Assembly: GCA_037349105.1 (NCBI GenBank)
Contig: JAYJMM010000026.1
Location: forward strand, 2,108,001 to 2,172,000
From: Limnomonas spitsbergensis
Taxonomy: Eukaryota; Chlorophyta; Chlorophyceae; Chlamydomonadales
Length of the DNA: 64,000 nucleotides
Direction of reading: 5' to 3'
Shown here: positions 1 to 15,457 of the stretch, in pieces
How the letters are laid out: each line of letters opens with the position of its first letter
Position numbering within the stretch: the first letter of the stretch is position 1
Made by a program: the position numbers and the translations under genes
The notes under the pieces: generated by a model
Databases searched by the model: none
Told to the model about the DNA's origin: nothing
What the model saw: the letters and a program-made list of their open reading frames with translations, nothing else

Positions 1-72
1 CATTATCTCATCCTGCAGAGGGGGTTGATGGTAACGGTGCGGATGTGGTTTCGGCCTCCAGTTGCGGGGAAC

Positions 73-207
73 CAGTGCTGTGCAATTGTGCCGTAATTCA
101 GAAATCACGTGAGTAGTAATTACGGAAAAAGAGGATGAATTTGCCTTGAAGTTACAGTGACTCAAACTCAGCCACGTAATTCAGCCGCCGTAATTGGTCC
201 AGCACTG
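73..207 (+). mobile_element. TE-B MITE (hAT-like), copy 1
   Basis: The ends are inverted: CAGTGCTGTGC on the left, and a decayed version reading CCAGCACTG on the right. The flanks, cggggaac (65-72) and gtgggaac (208-215), match at 6 of 8 positions, fitting the 8-bp target duplication of hAT elements. The interior is rich in GTAATTACGG-type motifs and too short to encode a transposase. Similar copies lie at about 10.4, 17.0, 27.8, 36.4, 50.8 and 53.3 kb. Confidence 0.7.
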
Positions 208-1100
208 GTGGGAACGCCGATGCCATCCTGTGCAGTGGATACGTCCAGTGCTGGCTCTGACACCATGAAAGGGGGTTCAGAGGTAAGGCGGGGTGGAACA
301 CGGAAAACACCAAAATCTTTAACCCTAAACACCGAAACCCTTAACACAAAAAACACCGAAAACAGTACATATTTTGGCTCTCTGTCTCTCAAACCGGGAC
401 TCATGTGAAATACGGTGTGTAGCACGGAAACTAGTCACCGATCGTAGGCAAGACAAACAAAGAAGGAACGGCCAAGAAGAATGAAACGTTCGGCTGGCAC
501 AAAACGTGTGATGCCACGTATCCCTCCAAGACGGGCCAGGTCGGACGCGACGTCTGCCTCGGGGACGCAGTGTACCTTAAAAGCGCTAAGACCTCTCCCG
601 CCAAACCTTGAAAAACCTCCTCAATTTCTGGAGCACTTGGGCTACTGACGACGTTCTAAAATAGCAGAATGGTGTCTGAAGAACGGGAACATAACAATTG
701 CACCCGGGCTGTTTTTCTGTGTTTGTGCCTCAGGGTTTCTAGGGTTGGGCGGCCAGCCTCATACTTTGTGAAGTCCAAGAAAGAAAGAAAAAAAGGAAGA
801 AGGTGAGCAGACAGGGCAAGTACTAAGGCAAGCAAGCCCCTGGGAAGGCTTTCCATCAGATTTCGTTTCATTTACGGTAACGGCGAGTTAGGTACAGCAA
901 TGTTGCCAATTAGAAAAAACAGCAGGTTAAAACACGTGTAACGTTCCTTCTCCTTCTGCTTTATCTGAGAACGTACATTCCATACAGAGGTACAGATGTC
1001 CTCCAAAAAAACTGTGTAAGAAGAGAACACCAGAATCTCTTTAAGGAGACACAGACAGTACAGAGCAAGGCCGGGCTCTTTATATACATCGGAACACAAA

Positions 1101-1275
1101 TACCGTAGTTATGGACGTCTTTCGTTGTTTTCGTTGTTTAAAAAGTCGCTGTTTTGACGATTTTTTGATTCGTTGCCCCTTAACATAAAAATTCCAGTCT
1201 AAAACATTTTCACAATTGATTTTGTTGCTCCCTGAACAACGATTAAAACAACAAAATACGTCCGTGACTACGGTA
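1101..1275. mobile_element. TE-F MITE with about 40-bp terminal inverted repeats
   Basis: The left end begins TACCGTAGTTATGGACGTCT, and the right end read on the other strand begins TACCGTAGTCACGGACGTAT; the similarity continues through CGTTGTTT motifs for about 40 bp. The element is 175 bp with no coding capacity. The TACCGTAG tip resembles that of TE-D, so the two may belong to one superfamily. I find no clear target-site duplication. Confidence 0.65.
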
Positions 1276-1587
1276 CCATACATTCACGCAGAGTGTGTTC
1301 GCATGCATGCATGCATGCTTGCCCACTGCTTTCGTAGGGGAGTTCACCTATCCCACTGGATCATCACTCATGGGAATCAGCCATGCGGTTTAGAAAGGGT
1401 TGCAATTGAGATGAAGTGATAGGGGGGGGATAACGTGGGCTGATACAAGATACAAAGGGCTTGAGACCTTCTCACAGCAGAAACATCAAGTCCTGCACAC
1501 CATTTTATGTTGCAAGATGCCATGTGATGGTGCAGAGTGGAGTGGTAGGGGGGAACACAACAGTATTGTTTCGGCCGCAGCAGGGAC

Positions 1588-1959
1588 ATGCCCTACGCCC
1601 TCTCTCGCACCAGCTGGCTCCCGGTGAGACCCACTGCCAGCGTCATCATCTCGTCCGCGTTACTGCTGATGCTGCTACTATTGTTTTTGCAGCCGGCGCC
1701 GCAGTTGGAGAGCTCCTCGCGAAGCCAGCATGTGCTATTGGCGAACAATCGCCCAGCGGCAGCCGGGACCTCTCTGATGCTGCTGCTGCTGTGGCACAGA
1801 TGGCGCGAAAGCGTGAGCGACGAGATGGAGCTCATGGGAGATGTTAAACGCCGTATCTGCTGCTGTGTTCAGAGGGCGAAGGAGTTCGGACGAGGGTTCC
1901 AAGATCGGAGACCAGAGTTGCTGTATGTGGTGTACAACGTCTACGCATCCACCCAATAG
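1588..1959 (+). CDS. Possible small membrane-anchored hypothetical protein
   Basis: This open frame would encode 123 residues. Residues about 14-35 form a strongly hydrophobic stretch (VIISSALLLMLLLLFL) after a short basic N-terminus, which looks like a signal anchor. A second Leu run lies near residues 86-92. I recognise no family. Part of the hydrophobicity comes from CTG-rich sequence, so it may be chance. It stands alone, with no visible neighbour or splice signal supporting it. Confidence 0.2.
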   Translation: MPYALSRTSWLPVRPTASVIISSALLLMLLLLFLQPAPQLESSSRSQHVLLANNRPAAAGTSLMLLLLWHRWRESVSDEMELMGDVKRRICCCVQRAKEFGRGFQDRRPELLYVVYNVYASTQ

Positions 1960-2479
1960 ATGTTTTAATTAAAGCGCGATGAACCTGTCGGTATCGCGGA
2001 CAGAGAGGAATTGCAGCGTTTGTAATGATGACCAGTACGGCTGTGACTTCAACTATCTAGTGACCAGCTGTGCCCGTGCTGTCCCCAGGTCCTACTACCC
2101 AGCAGGTGGATAACTATGCGCAACCGACGAAACCGCTGATGCGGCACCCGACAGACAGCAGAGAATGACCGGTCAGCAGCCACCCACCCTGCGTGAATGT
2201 CACGGTGAATATCACAATTAAAGCAAACCAAATGCATTTTTTGTATGGAGCAGGCGGACCGCGCAGTGCTCAACCTCTGCAGGCAGACTGTCATGTTGTG
2301 GTCAATCTGCTCAGAGCATCCGTGGCTCATCATAGCTATTTCCCAGGCCCGCTGAAGGTGCCTGAGGGGCCGCGGACTGCGGCAGGGAGCAAATTTGACT
2401 GTCCAGACCTGGCCTCCCATGACCCCGACGCCCCCTCCCCGACTGCGCCCCCTCCCTGCTGGATATTGAAGTGATTCGT

Positions 2480-2561
2480 GTTGTGGTATAGGCTTCGTTA
2501 TGCCACTATTGACATCTAGTACCAGATATCAATAGTGGCATAGCGAAGCCTATACCACAAC
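2480..2561. repeat. Near-perfect hairpin, 33-nt arms
   Basis: Arms at 2480-2512 and 2529-2561 are reverse complements with a single mismatch, which would be a G-U pair in RNA, around a 16-nt loop. The arms read GTTGTGGTATAGGCTTCG onward. It could be a fold-back element, a small-RNA precursor or a cruciform; no neighbouring feature decides between these. Confidence 0.8.
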
Positions 2562-3317
2562 AGGGTTCCAGGCATGGTGGGGCCGCCACCGTTGCTCCCG
2601 GCCCCCATTGGCTGCAGCGCCTGCGCCTGGCCTGGCGTGTAGGGCGGCGTGCATCTGAGGACCCTCGGAGCGCCCGCCTTGTCAGTCCCCCACGCCACCT
2701 CATAGGGTGGGTTATTGACGGGGTTTATGACATGCTGCTGGTGGGCGGGCAGGCACGCACATTGAGGACGGGTGGTCAGCAGCTGCCCTGTTTTGCAGCA
2801 AGCCGGGGAGTCGGCAACGCTCTTGGTCGTCAGTTTGCCCCCCTGCTTTGTTACGCACTGCCCCTACGGTTTTTAAACCCGTGGCGGTTTATTTTACTTT
2901 CATGAATTTCCTGTGGTATGTGTGGGCCCCTCTTAGACGTACGGTACCGGTACTCATGTGAAATTTTGCGTGTCACAAACGAAGTCTGTTCCCGCCCACT
3001 CACCCCCCCTGCATCTACTCCTCTCCAGATGCGGCGGCGGCAGTTGCAGCCCCAGATAGGGCGGCCTGTCCCTGAGGGCGATCTATCTCCCCTTTGAGTT
3101 CCATCTTCGGAACCTGCCATGTCCACACGACCATGTCTAACTACAGTCTAAGCAACTGGGAGTGGTCAATCAAGGCCTATCTTCCTCCTCCTGGCTGCCA
3201 CTAGCTAGTAGCGCCCAAACCAAAGGATTGCCAAAGGTATAGACGCCCATATTCCATGACCTTCTGAGCTCTGACCTCTACAACTGTCGCGCACACTACC
3301 GCCGATCCTACGCCTGT

Positions 3318-3470
3318 CAATGACGTTTCACCTCTGGGCCCTGCTCAAAAAGGCTTGGCCGCGTGGGCGCCAAACTAAAGAGTTAGGAGGAAAGATAGAA
3401 ACAAACACAAGGGGGCAGGACCCAAAAATTGAAGAAAAGTGGAAATAAAGTGAAGGGACTCAAAGGCCCT
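3318..3470 (+). mobile_element. TE-C dispersed repeat
   Basis: This copy has the TE-C core: a TGACGTT-type start, CACCTCTGGGCCCTGCTC, AAAAAGGCTTGGCCGCGTGG, then GCGCC followed by an A/G-rich tail. The same module recurs on both strands at about 11.8, 12.2, 12.7, 37.65, 38.1, 38.65, 39.1, 39.75, 40.0, 40.2 and 41.35 kb. No protein is encoded. The class is unknown; the purine-rich tail could point to a short retroelement. Confidence 0.6.
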
Positions 3471-4260
3471 ACGCCTGTTAAGACGCCAGACAGGGGTTAC
3501 AACAACCATGGTGAAGAGCAAGGAGCCTGCACTCCCATATACCACAGAGAAGTTTAGCACTATCGAATTGATTTTGTGTATAAATATCATTGCCATATTT
3601 CTATGTCCATACGCTGACTAGGCGGTGATCCTGGGGGTGAGATAGGCTGCATTATAGGCCGTGCACTCTTGGGTCACGCTCTGGGGTAGACATTGCGAAA
3701 CGATATGTGAATTCCAGATTGGTTTTGAAACACCTTAAGTCTGAGACGCACTCGGTTTGGATCCAGCGAATCAATCATGGTCAGGGTTACCCAGTACGGC
3801 CGTATTGGCAAAAATCCAAGGTAGCACGTTTTAGTCTTTGGGGCCATCATATCATGCATATCATATCATATATATCAGCAATATGTTATGGTATAGTAAA
3901 ATATGATATGGTATCCATGGTATCAACTTCTCCATGCATGGCAGCATGGGCATGGCTGGGTATGGTGGATTGGTTATGAGTTGGGAATATGGCTCTTTTG
4001 CCATGCCGACCTTTCTACGTTAGAATGGGCCTACTTGATGCAAGACTGCGCGACACATCAAGCATTTACCATGGCAAATGTGGATGCATGGGCGCATGGC
4101 GACCCTTGGGCCGTAGGGGTCAGTGGGACTGCCTGCATGCTGCCATGCGAGTATGTATGAGAATGGTGTCAAGAGCAATGCACCCGCCGAATGCATGGGC
4201 TTGTCCTTTGTCAATTATGCAGTTCTTTGGCTATAATGGTTTTTTTGACTGCAAGATTTG

Positions 4261-4441
4261 ATATCCATATCGAGCTACCTTGCAAAAATCCCGTACCGTA
4301 TCCCGTACCGTACCGCTTGACCGTACCATACCGTTTGGAACTACTGTTTTGTCCATTTTCTTACTAGCCCATCCCATTACGTCCGTACTGTACCGCACCC
4401 GTACCGTATCGTTTGACCGTACCGTATTCCGTACCGGGTTA
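4261..4441. repeat. CGTACC-rich degenerate repeat
   Basis: Short motifs such as CCGTACCGTA and GTACCGCTTGACC are repeated and end with GGGTTACTGACCCTG. The composition resembles the interior of the TE-E MITE at 52.7 kb, and a TE-E-like end (CAGGGTTACCCAGTACGG) lies at about 3782. This is probably a decayed relative of that element. Confidence 0.4.
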
Positions 4442-4716
4442 CTGACCCTGGTCATGGTCGGATGATTGGTGCATCCTGTTCATCTTCATACATCCACACC
4501 GTACGGTACTAGCATGAGCTAACCGGTATGGCGGTACCTGCATTTTCCCCCTGTTGAGAGGATATGGAGTGCATGTCACTGGCAGAAACGTCATCATCCT
4601 GTCCTGTAACCAGAGGCATGAGACTCGCTCAGTGTTTGAAGGTTTAAGACAAACTCTCGTCTGATCACACCTCCATTTACAGGCTCTCCAAAAGACCCGT
4701 TTCATCAGAGTCAGCT

Positions 4717-4835
4717 GAGGCGAAGCCTCGCCCGGTGGGGGGGTGCGGGGGGGCGCCCGCGCCCCCCTGCCATGGGGGTCAGGTAGGTCAGGGGGACACC
4801 CCCCGGTGGGGTTCGGGGGCGAAGCCCCTGAAGTT
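4717..4835. repeat. GC-rich hairpin-forming element
   Basis: This compact GC-rich block includes GGCGAAGCCTCGCC, GGGCGCCCGCGCCC and TTCGGGGGCGAAGCCCC, each able to fold on itself. It contrasts sharply with the AT-richer flanks. It is non-coding, probably a dispersed palindromic repeat; I see only this full copy in the window. Confidence 0.4.
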
Positions 4836-5603
4836 CAGAAACAGTCTCTCGTGAAACATTCGATTTCTTCATTGGAAATGCGTTTTCTTCATAAACTGGG
4901 GTCTACCATGTTGGCAAATGAGGTCAATGTTTAAGTGCCTGCATGCGTCAATTATCCAACCGTCTTATCTTATATGTCTATGGAAACTGGAAATAAATCA
5001 TTAAAAATCATAGCTGCCCATGTCTACTGCGGGAATTTCCCTGTCCAGCCGGGTATGCTGGTAGCGTGCAGCGACAGTGTCGAAGGTTGCTTCAACAGTC
5101 TACCTGCCCGAGTGCCTGCATGCCGGGCCTTAAACTGACTCAGCTGCTTCTCGTGCCCCTTCGAGGCTTCGACTGTTCGTGGGCCCGGATCGCATTGTGC
5201 ACTGTTCCGCCGACGTGATTGCAATTAGCTAAGCTTGCAACTTTATTCGCGTTCGTGTTAAAGCCGAGGTCCTCGAGCCACGCATGTCGCAATTCGCCTT
5301 CTTCAAAGCAAGACGTCTGAAGAATTTTTGTGCCTGACCACTTGCTTCGTAGATAGTCTTCCATCCGCCATCACCATGGCCCCTCGCAACCTTGTCGACC
5401 ATTTTTTAACCACGAGAGGACATTTCTGACTGGAAGTCGTGATATATCACGGACTAAAATGATCACTGGCATGAGTCTGTGCGACGCATTCCAACCATAT
5501 CGGTCCGTTATTATCTGCAACTGATTCATAACCAACTGACCGCACAATGAGTAGGCCCATCCACGATCGCGATGGTGACAAGGAAATGATACTATAATTA
5601 AAT

Positions 5604-5659
5604 ATGCCATCGTACGAATCGATTGCTACAAGGGTGAACATGCGACATTCCGATCGGAG
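5604..5659 (+). CDS. Candidate 5-prime exon of HEMC (transit peptide)
   Basis: An ATG at 5604 opens a frame reading MPSYESIATRVNMRHSDR and ends at a good donor (GAG|GTAAGG) in phase 2. A candidate acceptor, CCCTCCAG, ends at 6036, and splicing there would enter the HEMC frame exactly (RAPAPK, then the internal Met at 6053). The result would be a Ser/Arg/Ala-rich leader of about 46 residues, as expected for an organelle transit peptide. The phase match could still be chance. Confidence 0.35.
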
Positions 5660-6052
5660 GTAAGGTAAAAAGCGGGGGGTCAAAAGTGCTGTGGGGGTTT
5701 TAGGGTTCAAGGGAATCCGAACGGGCGGATGTCCATTGGATGTGGTTTTCCGAGAGCACTGATCTCTTTCATTCCAAGCAGACGCCCTACCATCCACCCT
5801 CGTTCCTCCTCACCACCCCGATCATCGCGATGCAGTGCCTAGGACAGAAACAGGCGCAGATGGCCCGGTCCGGCTGCCTCAGGTGGGATCCCCATCCTTG
5901 TAGTCGATAACAATTGGCGATAATCTTAGCCATAATTCCATGAACGGCCTGAGCCAAGCCACGAGAGACACGAGTATGACATGACGGCTCCCCTCTGACC
6001 CCTCCATGCCCTGTGCGTGTTCGTGTGACCCTCCAGGGCCCCGGCGCCCAAG

Positions 6053-11394
<5,342 letters not shown>

Positions 11395-11785
11395 AGGGTG
11401 GCTGCTAGCAGATTCGAAACTCTTTTTTCAATGCAGACCGATCCGAATCTATGTTTCAAAGGGGGATGTATAGATTGGGGACAACAGCTTTTGCATGACG
11501 TGCATCCTCACTCACTGTCTGGTAGCGGTTTGAATCTTGATTCGAACTGGAACGCTCAGCAGGCACCTGCTGCAGACAGCTGGCTGGACTAGCTCTGGTG
11601 CAAGGTGTGTGGCTCTGTAGGCTTTTACCCTTGGCAGGGTAGAACAGGGTATGCACTGTTCTTAACCCTTGGAAGGGATGTGGAGCTAGTTGAAGAGGGC
11701 GGCTGTCTCGCAGCACTGCCCTGTACCCATGCTGTCCAACTGGTCAGGCTAAGCTCGCACGCATCAAGGCCCCATGGTCAAGGTC

Positions 11786-11840
11786 GTTACACCTCTGGGC
11801 CCTGCCCAAAAAGGCTCGGCATTATGGGTTCCCAAGGCCT
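11786..11840 (+). mobile_element. TE-C fragment
   Basis: GTTACACCTCTGGGCCCTGC followed by CCAAAAAGGCTCGGC matches the TE-C core. It breaks off before the GGGCGCCC part. Confidence 0.5.
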
Positions 11841-12075
11841 CATGCCAGTTGTGCACCTGTGTGCGCCGGCATACTATATTTCATTTTCTCTGTTTTGATC
11901 TTTCACCTGTTTTTTCCTTCAGCTATTTCCGGGTTGCGATTGTGGGGGGGAGGACATATATGACCAGCCAGTAGTAGCTCTTTGTAATTCGAGCCGACAC
12001 AAAGAGTCAATGACCTTTGTCACATCACAGCCGCCGCAGCAGTAGCAACAGGCGCCTAGGGTAGCCCCACCCGTC

Positions 12076-13279
12076 ATGTCCCAGCAGCAACCTGTGGCAA
12101 AATTGCATCAGGTAAGAGTCGCTCAGGGCGCGGACTCATAATGTGCGACGGCTCTCTTAGCCGCAGTCCTCGGAGGTGATAAAACGCTCGGCCACAAGGT
12201 TTATGACATATCACCTCTGGGCCATGCTGAAATGAAGCTCGGCCACAGGGGCGCCCATCTGTCCGGTAGACATAAGGAGGGAAGACAACGATCTAGGAAA
12301 TTTTGACCTTGCCAGAAATCAGCTGAAATTGACAACAACAGGATTCATGACTCCCGTGTTCGGAGGGCCATGACGCATTAATGTCGCAGCAGAGCGCAGT
12401 GCATGAAGGAGGAGGGCGCCAAATAATAAATACCTCATGCAGCCACTTTGTGGTCACCTTTCTCAAGCTGGTTTTTAAAAAGTTTAGGGTATGGGGGAGG
12501 GAAGGGGGCGATTGCGAAGGGCTAAGTTATGAGTGGGGGGGGATCTCCGAAAAATGCATTTGCAAGGATTCACTTGACGGAATCTTATTTTTTTGTAAAT
12601 GGTTGGTACCAAGCAGACCATGCACAATCTTGTAGAATCTTCTCAGTTGACGTTGAGAGAGTGTCCATTCTCTGCCTTGTCATGTCAATGACGTTCCCTT
12701 TCCAAAAAGGCTCGGCGCCTAACTAAAGGGTTGGGAGGAAAGAACGACACAAATACAAGGGGGCAGGGGGAAAGGAGGAAAAGTGGGAAATAAAGTGTAG
12801 GGACAATCAAAAGGCCTTGTCATGTGCACTTGATTGGCATCAAAATGTAGCAAGCGTGCCACCCCAGATGCAGGCATGCGAAATGGCATGGGGGGGGGGA
12901 TGCCGGCTCCGCAAACACAAACATGGCTTTTGGTTAAACCATGCTACTCCATGCAGTACCGGGTAGTGATCTTCTGTACGAAGTGGATAATTATTGTATG
13001 TTCTACCGGTATGCGAGCTTTATACGGTAGTAAAATTACGGGTAAATCATTGAACTTCGTGAATCATCCTGATGAAGCACCAGGCAGGAACAGTCTGCAG
13101 AACTGGCTGAGCAACAGCTGGCCTCAAAACGGCAGCGAGCAATCACTTACAGCAAGTTTCTGATTGGACCCCGGGAAAAAACGTGTACGGCGATCTTCTG
13201 GTCTTCGGGAAAGTTCCGGTGTGAGTGTTTCTCACTCCGAGTCCTTTGGAAGTACCGGGGCAAATCACTACACATATAG
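12076..13279 (+). CDS. Candidate two-exon hypothetical gene, possibly broken by a LINE
   Basis: An ATG at 12076 gives MSQQQPVAKLHQ followed by a strong donor (CAG|GTAAGAG, exon 12076-12111, phase 0). A possible phase-0 acceptor (GAACAG) at 13091-13093 opens SAELAEQQLASKRQRAIT and further residues to a stop at 13277-13279, 73 residues in all. The N-terminal part looks like a natural Gln/Lys-rich helix, whereas the last 35 residues overlap the opposite strand of the LINE remnant and look foreign. I do not recognise the family. The acceptor has a poor pyrimidine tract. TE-C copies fill the proposed intron. Confidence 0.25.
12205..12290 (+). mobile_element. TE-C copy
   Basis: ATATCACCTCTGGGCCATGC, GAAGCTCGGCCACAGGGGCG and a purine-rich tail match TE-C. 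Confidence 0.5.
12690..12815 (+). mobile_element. TE-C copy
   Basis: GACGTTCCCTTTCCAAAAAG, GCTCGGCGCCTAACTAAAGG and the tail with ACAAATACAAGGGGGCAG match the copy at 3318-3470, including its tail. These two copies are therefore closely related. Confidence 0.55.
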
Positions 13280-13990
13280 CGCCCTCTGGTGCCCTGCTTG
13301 ACAGGGAGTTGCATGTCGGCCGCCATGACTGCTGCCCTGAGTGGACTGTCTTGTTGTGCTGCTGGTGTTACCGCCGCGTTGTAGAAGCGAAGTACATGCT
13401 GCCACAAACTTCGCTGTGACGGCTGGATCTGCAACTCCCTCTTGACCCCCCAGCTGGCAGCCGACGCCGGTAGCCTGGCGCAGATGCTGGAGGAATCTGG
13501 ACTGCATCCTGCAGTTGAGGCAATGCCGTTGCCTGAGGTGATTGGTGGCCCACACCACATCACCGTAGTTGACCGCAGACGACGCATAGACAGACGCCAC
13601 CCGGATGCGTGTAGGCAGATGATGCCTGAGGCGCACCTTGGCGGCCCTGCGGCGGACACGCTGCAACGAGGCACCTCTCTGCCTTGCATGGCCTTCCTCA
13701 TGCTGCCGCTCTCGTGCTGGATGATGCCCCCCCCCCCTGTGCCACTGTTAGTCCACCCCACTGCCCTGCCCCCCTTGTCGCCTACCACATAAGATTGTGA
13801 CTCATGCTGGCCTCCCAGGCCATCCTGATGGAGTGGAGTTTGTAGCAGCCCGGCAGCAAGAGCTTCAGGTAGAATGCTAGCATGCAGTCTCTGAGGGGAA
13901 GTGCTGATAGGCACAGTCTCAGTCAGTGCCTTTGGCCTCAGTGCTCTATAAATGGCCGTGCAATCCCAACCAATGCCTGCGTTCATTCCT
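13150..13990 (-). mobile_element. Frameshifted non-LTR retrotransposon (LINE) remnant
   Basis: Minus-strand fragments resemble the region after the reverse-transcriptase thumb of plant and algal LINEs. One frame (about 13666-13500) reads LPTRIRVASVYASSAVNYGD and VVWA, like the YG-x-x-VW motif. After a frame change near 13480 it continues as RELQIQPSQRSLWQHVLRFY, then NAAV and DSPLRAAVMA, like the LRFWN motif. No catalytic YxDD core or endonuclease is present, so only the 3-prime part of the coding region remains, with at least one frameshift. Confidence 0.45.
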
Positions 13991-13995
13991 AAATT

Positions 13996-14260
13996 GTCAT
14001 GATATACTCATTCAATCCCAGATATGCCCTGATGAGAAGAGGATTAGCAGATGCTGCTCAGATTTAGGACTGAAAATGAATTTTGAGAGGAGATGGGTCA
14101 TGTACTCATGTTCAAACGCTGAGGCCTGGATGGGTGGACCTGACCTGGCTGCTCAGTGGTATCAAGGCGTGCTGTCACCTGTCATCATATACTCATTTAA
14201 TCCCAAGCATGCCCTGATGAGAAGAGGATTTCAAGATGCTATTCAGATGCAGGACTGGCT
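13996..14260. repeat. Diverged tandem duplication near the MON1 3-prime end
   Basis: TATGCCCTGATGAGAAGAGG with about 70 flanking bases occurs at about 13999-14072, and again as CATGCCCTGATGAGAAGAGG at about 14182-14258. Spacing is about 184 bp. It lies outside the coding exons. Confidence 0.65.
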
Positions 14261-14441
14261 ACGTATTAAGAGAGAAGAGGGGTTAAGGTTCAAAGGCCTG
14301 TCACCGCTGTTTCCGAGTTGGGCCGGAAGGCTGGAAAACACATTTTGGCTCCCCCTGCTCAGCACCCTCTTGCCATCCCCCCCCCCCCCCCCCAACCGTT
14401 GTCTGCAACTTCCCCGGCCCTCTGTACGAATACCCTACCCC

Positions 14442-15424
14442 CTAAAGCAGCAGATCTGCCTGCACCCTCTTGTCACACAGATGCCTTTTAAGTGCATCCG
14501 CCATCTGCGACGCCGTCCCTTCGTCCGTCAAAGGATCCATCGCCATGTACAGCTCCATTTCGGCATCCAGCATGGCCAGCATGGCCAGCCGGTCGTCCGC
14601 CAGCCACACCAACCTGTTAGGTCTGCAAGCACAGTACACAACACACATGGAAAAGGGGTTGGGATAGATAAGAATCTTCTTCTTTTAAGATAAGATTATC
14701 CACACAAATGGACCTACCAAAATTCAAATTATGACAGACACAGTCATTCCATACTCCATGCTTTTAAGACTGTGTTAATGCATATGAATCCACACATATG
14801 CATCCACACCATGACCTGTGGCTCCTCGACTGTCAGATAAGGGCAGCGTGCCCCATGCTCTTACTTGGCCGTGTCTGTGCAGTCCATGACAAGGCTGAAC
14901 AGCCTGGCATAGGCATGGGCCAGCTGTTGCCTGCCCTTGAGGTTGCGCAGCTGCTCGCATGGCTCCGCAGACAGCAGCTGCTGCTTCGAAGGGAAGCGGC
15001 ATGTAAAGTGCCACAGCGGCGTCGCACCCAACCGTCCGCCTAAAAGGGGCAGCAAAACCGTAAAATCCAAATGAACGGAAACTGCATGTCAACATCATGT
15101 ACAATTAAAATGGAAGAAAAGTGCAACTGTGATTACCAATTTAGTACATTGCAAACTTAAAGAAGCAAATGCTGGAAGGCACACAAGTGTAGCGTTCCTA
15201 AAGCTACTAGGTCTGAGATGGAATACTGATGTACATGTGATGTACACCTGGACAAGTCACTCACCCATAGGCCTGGGCAAGGACTCGATCGATATGTAGC
15301 CGCATGGACCTGCATCATGCGAGGGCCATGCTTGACCGCCCCGAGGCCTCTCTGAGGAGGCACTGGCTGAGGAGGACGCCGCCTTTGCCTTGGCTTCCGC
15401 AGCTGCCGCGCGCTCCCCGGCCCA

Positions 15425-15457
<33 letters not shown>

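Larger units (their letters stand above)
1..5603. other. Repeat-rich upstream region, no recognised gene
   Basis: I see no conserved protein in this stretch. It holds a TE-B MITE near the left edge, a TE-F MITE, a long hairpin, a TE-C copy, CGTACC-rich repeats and a GC-rich hairpin element, each listed separately. Open frames here are short and show no family I recognise. The leftmost bases could belong to an intron of a gene starting outside the window, but nothing shows this. Confidence 0.5.
11395..14441. other. Convergent gap between HEMC and MON1
   Basis: This 3-kb gap lies between two 3-prime ends. It holds TE-C copies near 11790, 12215 and 12700, a candidate small gene, a LINE remnant and a decayed tandem duplication, all listed separately. 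Nothing else recognisable was found. Confidence 0.6.

Noticed and set aside
2049..2420. A 123-codon minus-strand frame with several Cys and His
   Set aside because: No ordered zinc-finger spacing, no family I recognise, and no supporting splice or promoter signal.
13147..13986. A 279-codon minus-strand frame as an intact gene
   Set aside because: Only its C-terminal part resembles a LINE, and the preceding matching segment is in another frame, so it is a frameshifted remnant.
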